Shown here one piece after another: positions 59,780 to 64,000 of a stretch of DNA of 64,000 nucleotides; within the stretch, counting starts at the first letter, position 1; the number at the start of each line of letters is the position of its first letter. The notes beneath the pieces are model-generated. The model was given only the letters and a program-made list of their open reading frames with translations, was not told the origin of the DNA and made no database searches. A program made the translations under genes and the position numbers. Location of the stretch: NCBI GenBank assembly GCA_022575985.1, contig JAKSXM010000007.1:26538501-26602500 (forward strand), given 5' to 3'. The DNA comes from Anagrus nilaparvatae. Lineage: Eukaryota > Arthropoda > Insecta > Hymenoptera > Mymaridae.

Positions 59780-60917
59780 AATCTGCTATAATTACTCCCT
59801 ACAAACAAAAATTTAAATCTTTTTGCAGAAGACACTAATAATAACCATAATCCAACGTACAAAAACCTCTCAAATGAAAACATCAACTATAAAATTTACT
59901 ACACTGATGCATCCAGAAAATTTGATAACACGCCAAAACAACATAAGGTCAGAGCGGGTTACAATTTTAATACAGGATAAGAAGCTATATTAATATTAAA
60001 CAGTACCACCAGTGTAGCAGATGCAGAAACAACCGCTATATCAAGAACTACTAAGCATTTGGGTAAATGGAATCAAAAAAGCAATTTTTTTTTAAAATAA
60101 AAAACCAACGTTTTAAACAAAATAGCTAAAATAGAAGTCTGCGTAAGACAATCACCTATATTTTTAACATCAAACACAAACTACGAATTCTAAGCGAAGA
60201 TGGATCAAACATCATAATTGCATATGTTTCTGCGTATAAAGGTCACTTATATAATAAATATGTAGATAAATTAGCTAAAAGTGGCTACCACATACTCAAA
60301 ACACAGCATCCCTGAAGACAAAATTCAATTAATAAAAGAAATAATTCTGCAGCTTAACGAAGAATGTCATAAATACCTCTATAATTTTATAGACTCAAAT
60401 GCCTACAAAAAATATGTGTTCAACTATCCTATAGTGAGCAAATATGAAAATGATCTTGAAACCACCATCAACTGGAACAGGCAAGTGCCATAATATATTT
60501 AAGAATTATCTCTGGCCATTATATGGACCAATTTTCCCTTCACAAGATCAAAAAATTGGACATACAAAGATGCTTATGCAACTATGACTCGTCTATGAAT
60601 ATGCTTCAATAGAACACAAAATATTTAGCTGCCCACAACACTAAATCATCAGATGCACAAAATTATCCAATAGTCTTGAACGAGATTTAGATGACACAAC
60701 AAATTTAAGAAAGATTTTGGCATCTAGAAACAAAATAAACATTAAAGCTGTCATTGACTTCATAAAAAAATCTAAGATAGGCAATTAAAAATAAATACAT
60801 TTCCTTAGCAACATGGAATTGGTGACGACATTTAATGAGGATATCTCAGAAGTTACAAATGGGCTCAATAAGGCCATAGAGCGCTAGAATGCCAGGGAAG
60901 CTTCCCGAATAAAAAAA
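59780..60917 (+). pseudogene. Decayed non-LTR retrotransposon 3' part: RNase H and C-terminal region
   Basis: Read across stops and frame changes, the order is RNase H followed by a C-terminal segment. IYYTDASRKFDN carries the first catalytic Asp; VADAETTAI carries the Glu. IIIAYVSAYKGHLYNKYVDK then LAKSG gives the His/Asp block (WVPxHxGIxGNExADxLAK in the family). A frame-shifted spacer (60281-60490) follows, then RIISGHYMDQFSLHKIK then LDIQRCLCNYD, the usual LRSGHxxLNxHLxRIxxxxxxxCxC region. The 3' tail has GAATGCCAGGGAAGCTTCCC and then an A run at 60909. The reverse transcriptase part is missing at the left. It is inactive. It differs from the RT fragment at 6.2 kb in that no overlap lets them be compared. 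Confidence 0.8.
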
Positions 60918-62689
60918 AACTCACAAAAGACGCGTCAAAATTATATTCATTTCAAAATCAGAAACCACCATGCACTTTTTTTAATCTTAAATATTATTAA
61001 TGATATTCAAATTTTCACTACAAATATATATATAAGAATTGTTACAAAAAAATTTGGGTAATTATCAAATAATCTAATTTAAATGATTTTGATTCTTAAT
61101 TATCATTTTTTGATATTTTAAGATATTTGTTTTTCTCGAAAGAGAAAAGACTCTTCACGTGTACATAAGCTTTTTACATCAATAACTTGGAAAAGTTATT
61201 TATTTTGATTTGCACTTGAGCTCCAATAATCCTTTTGGTGTCTCTCTATGGCTGATGAAAATTGTGCTAAAACTAAATAAAATTTTTTGAGTGTCTAGCT
61301 AGGCAATTTGTATTGTTGAAAAAAAACCAACTTGTAAATTAAAAAGCTAAAAAATCTTTTAAATAATTTTGTGTACATAATAATAACTCAATAACTGAGA
61401 TTCAAGCTCTTGTAAATTGCATCGAAGTTAAATTTAATTTATCAAAATGAGCAGCCATCATGTTCCCATTATGCAAATATAATTAAAGCGAGCATTAAAA
61501 ATTTTTTATTCTCAGACACTAATAAGATTAAAATTAATAAAATCACATATTTCTAAATACATACAGCATGAATTAAAATATAATTAAATCAGTAACTTTT
61601 ACTAATTTCATGTTAATGGATAATTTAAAAATTTTCTTAACATTTGCACATATTATTACAAAATTATTAAATTTATTTAATCAAAAATTAAATTTTATAA
61701 TGCAATAACAGTTATATATTAAAATAGACATTAGTATATCAAACCATATATATAATAATAATTAAAATTAAAATAAAAAAATAAAAAAACATGCAAAATA
61801 AATTTAATATTTATTTATTTTATTATATAAGATAACACTTAACAAAAAAAAAAAGGTATGTTATGATTAATGATCATTACAGTAAAAGTAATAATGTGTA
61901 TTATAAGTAAAATACGTGAAAGGTTATTTTTACGTAAGGTTTTTTTTTTACCACCTGCCAACACCATAAGATACAATTCATTGTTTAGATAGATGGCTTC
62001 CAGCTATTTTCATGATTATATTTCCGAGAGACACAACAACAAAAATTATACCATACCAGGTGTCTTAAATTGTAACTAGACAATTTTTTTTTTAATAAAA
62101 TTTTTTAACAATGTTTCAATTTAATTTATAATTAAACTAATATTTTATGATTTGTTTTTTATTATTTAATAATTGTATTATACAATAAAAAAATTTATAA
62201 AATTAATTATTATTCAAATGATTTTTCATTGAATATTCATACCGTAAAATTAAATATTTATTAATTCAAGAAAAATTATGTATGCGTGTATGTATAAAAT
62301 AAGTATTAAAATGAAGAAAGACAAAAGCACCTGTAATAAATAGAAAGAAAAAAAATTAAAATATATTTATAAGCTTTAATGTAGTATAGGTATATGAAAT
62401 CAATGTATATAATTATGCAAAAATTACATATTAAAATGATGCAAATTTTATTTATATAGCTTTATTCGAATATAAATAAAAATATAGGTGTATATTAGAT
62501 ATTGGCTAATTTTAGATTTTAAAAGAATTTTAAGGCTTTCAATTTAATAGTCAACAAAAAAATATTTATTTTTTTTATTATAATTTTCTAATTAAAATAT
62601 TAAAATATATCAATTGAAAATGAACAGATTTTTAATAAATTTCCTGTTTTAAGAATAATGAAATCAACAATATTTTTCTTTACATTAAT
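60918..62689. other. AT-rich stretch without a gene
   Basis: Contains TTCTCGAAAGAGAAAAGACT at 61133 (also at 51.8 kb). Near 61.95-62.07 kb CACCTGCCAACACC and ACCAGGTGTCTTAA pair weakly. No coding signal. Confidence 0.35.
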
Positions 62690-62880
62690 GTTTCCAACCC
62701 TTAGCAGCAAATTGAAAACTAAAAACTCCACATTGGGTTTCAATATGAATTGCACGGAGTTTCAAAGATTGCAAGAGAGTTGCAAATGTTCTGTAAAAAA
62801 ATTGTAAAATTTTTTTCAACTCATTGCAACTCTATTGCGACCCAATGCGGAGTTTTCAGTTGACTTAAGGTTGAAATTTC
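62690..62880. repeat. Imperfect palindromic element, about 190 bp
   Basis: TTTCCAACCCTTAGCAGC then TTGAAAACTAAAAACTCC and ACATTGGGTTTCAAT pairs with ATTGCGACCCAATGCGG then AGTTTTCAGTTGACTTAAGG then TTGAAAT. Pairing continues to the ATTGCA and TGCAAC words near the centre. MITE-like and noncoding; no clear duplication. Confidence 0.6.
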
Positions 62881-62925
62881 TAAAAATAAAGAAAGTACTA
62901 TTCATAAATTGTCTTCGAAAAAACT

Positions 62926-63020
62926 TCGCCTTGGAAGATAATTCACGTGTGATTTGGACCATTTTTTAGTTTTCTGGATGTGAGTCATAACTATATGTGA
63001 GACATCACTATAAGTTCTAA
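62926..63020. repeat. Single arm related to the 21.2-kb element
   Basis: CTTCGCCTTGGAAGATAATT, CACGTGTGATTTGGACCATT and TTTTAGTTTTCTGGA match CTTCGCCTTGGAAGTTAATT, TACGTACGACTTGGGCCATT and CTTTACTTTTCTGAA at 21.46-21.51 kb. Confidence 0.55.
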
Positions 63021-63582
63021 TTCTTCTCGCCAGGTATTTCTAATTACGTAATTTACTATTCCTGTATTAAGATGCAAGCAAGAAATTAAATTTCCAATTT
63101 TTTTGCATGCGTGAGCTTAATACTTGGTCGGAATATTAAGCACTCATTTTACGCTTAAGTAGGGTAAAAATATCTTTAGTGCCATTGGCAAAAAACTTAA
63201 GACATTAGCCTTATAATATATCAATTCTTAAATTCATTATAATAATTGGCGTTGCAAAGAACTCGTGCTACTGTTAATAAATATTCACTACTTAACTTTT
63301 CTTTAACAAGCTTCAAGTCATCATTTAATAAATATTTTATTTAACAAAAAAAATCCGTTTTTCACAGATTGATTTTGATATACTAATTTCGTGTTTGATT
63401 ATGAGGTAGCACACAGTAGATACTATTACTATAACGAGAAGTATAATAAAATTCAAAATAAAATAGGGTCTAATATAGCTATAAATATAAAAATGACTTG
63501 CACATGACACTTTATAAATGTTTCATCCTTGTCTTTTTAAAAAAGAAATTTAAATGTCCGGGATTTTATACCATTGTTTGAT
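63021..63582. other. AT-rich stretch, probable intron end
   Basis: No repeat or frame was recognised. If the exon at 63604 is real this is the 3' part of its upstream intron. Confidence 0.35.
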
Positions 63583-63603
63583 AATCTGTTTTTTTTTTCG
63601 CAG

Positions 63604-63678
63604 TTAAATTCCCCGACAGCCAGTGGTTTTTACTTGGCGCCCACCTATCAACAACGACAATTTTATGTAGAAATTTAA
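63604..63678 (+). CDS. Probable terminal coding exon of an unidentified gene
   Basis: A T-rich tract (63589-63599) ending CGCAG at 63603 is a strong splice acceptor. The next 72 bases are open and end in TAA. They encode LNSPTASGF then YLAPTYQQRQFYVEI. The stretch is about 45 percent GC where the surrounding DNA is nearly all A/T, and the residues are varied rather than the K/N/F/I mix of chance frames. Reading frame and phase (0 at the first base) are chosen because the other two frames stop early or give less varied peptides. The C-terminus QFYVEI would suit a class II PDZ ligand (hydrophobic-x-hydrophobic), which is inference. Upstream exons lie beyond the clear signals here. I do not recognise the family. 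A possible AATAAA signal follows at 63786. Confidence 0.5.
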   Translation, partial: LNSPTASGFYLAPTYQQRQFYVEI

Positions 63679-64000
63679 TGTAAATATAATATATTAACAT
63701 ATATGTAAAAAAAAAAAATTATCAGTGTCACAATATTAACTTAAAAAAGTTTATATTATTGTATGAAAGTAAAAAAAACGTATAAAATAAATTGTTTTTA
63801 AGATTTTAACAACTGATTCCTCTATATATAAAAAAAATTCCTTCTATGTATCACATTTATATATTTACAACTATATCAAAATGAAATATATATATATATA
63901 TCTTCTAGTTTAACTTTTTGTTGTTATCATCTAATATATTAAAGGCATATGAAAAGAAGAAAAATTATTATAATTCTTATCAATTTAAATATATCTTAAT
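63679..64000 (+). other. Possible 3' untranslated region and downstream A/T sequence
   Basis: AATAAA at 63786-63791 lies 108 bases after the stop codon, a normal distance, though such words are frequent by chance in this composition. A (TA)n tract lies near 63,886. Confidence 0.25.

Noticed and set aside
1..64000. LTR retrotransposon, integrated virus or viral gene cluster
   Set aside because: No long direct terminal repeats, no gag, protease or integrase motifs, and no viral structural or replication motifs were seen on either strand.

Overview
The window is very AT-rich (by eye roughly three quarters or more A+T) and has no compact genes, ribosome binding sites or operons. It reads as intron or intergenic DNA of an animal, most likely an insect. 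The organism call is inference: two decayed non-LTR retrotransposon pieces are of arthropod-like type, short inverted-repeat elements are abundant, and homopolymer and (TA)n/(TTA)n tracts are common. A hymenopteran such as a parasitoid wasp would fit, but nothing here proves it.

Protein-coding content is sparse. The best candidate is a short terminal exon at 63604-63678: a polypyrimidine tract and CAG acceptor, 24 sense codons and a stop, in a stretch much richer in GC than its surroundings. Two weaker candidates on the same strand are a 113-codon frame with an N-terminal membrane segment (32553-32894) and an exon-like GC island (57575-57717). All three could belong to one long-intron gene, but that is only a hypothesis.

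Most of the recognisable structure is repetitive. (1) Long palindromes (foldback elements) lie at 10.62-12.44, 25.7-26.5, 27.4-28.6, 42.6-44.4, 54.1-56.1 (one palindrome inside another) and 56.8-57.5 kb. Several have arms built of internal tandem units of about 115-140 bp. (2) Shorter terminal-inverted-repeat elements include one with a perfect 8-bp duplication (51.3 kb, hAT-like), one with TTAA-type flanks (36.6 kb, piggyBac-like) and several with TA flanks (30.2, 46.1, 54.1 kb and perhaps 20.5 kb; Tc1/mariner-like). (3) Retroelement debris comprises a reverse-transcriptase fragment at 6.2-7.3 kb that stops inside its YADD box, and an RNase H plus C-terminal fragment at 59.8-60.9 kb. (4) There is a deleted 5S rRNA copy at 40.9 kb and a tRNA-like sequence at 1.4 kb. 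(5) A dispersed family is marked by tandem AAGTCCCTAAAC-type words, a C tract and an ACATGTTCCATGTT word.

The most unusual object is the 1.8-kb palindrome at 10,624-12,438. It carries ten copies of the 14-bp palindrome GTCACCYRGGTGAC, mostly about 130 bp apart and mirrored about the axis. A second theme is a word resembling GGTCGCTGAACACGAATCCGATGTCAG that recurs in otherwise different palindromes across the window, which suggests common ancestry or a shared functional site.
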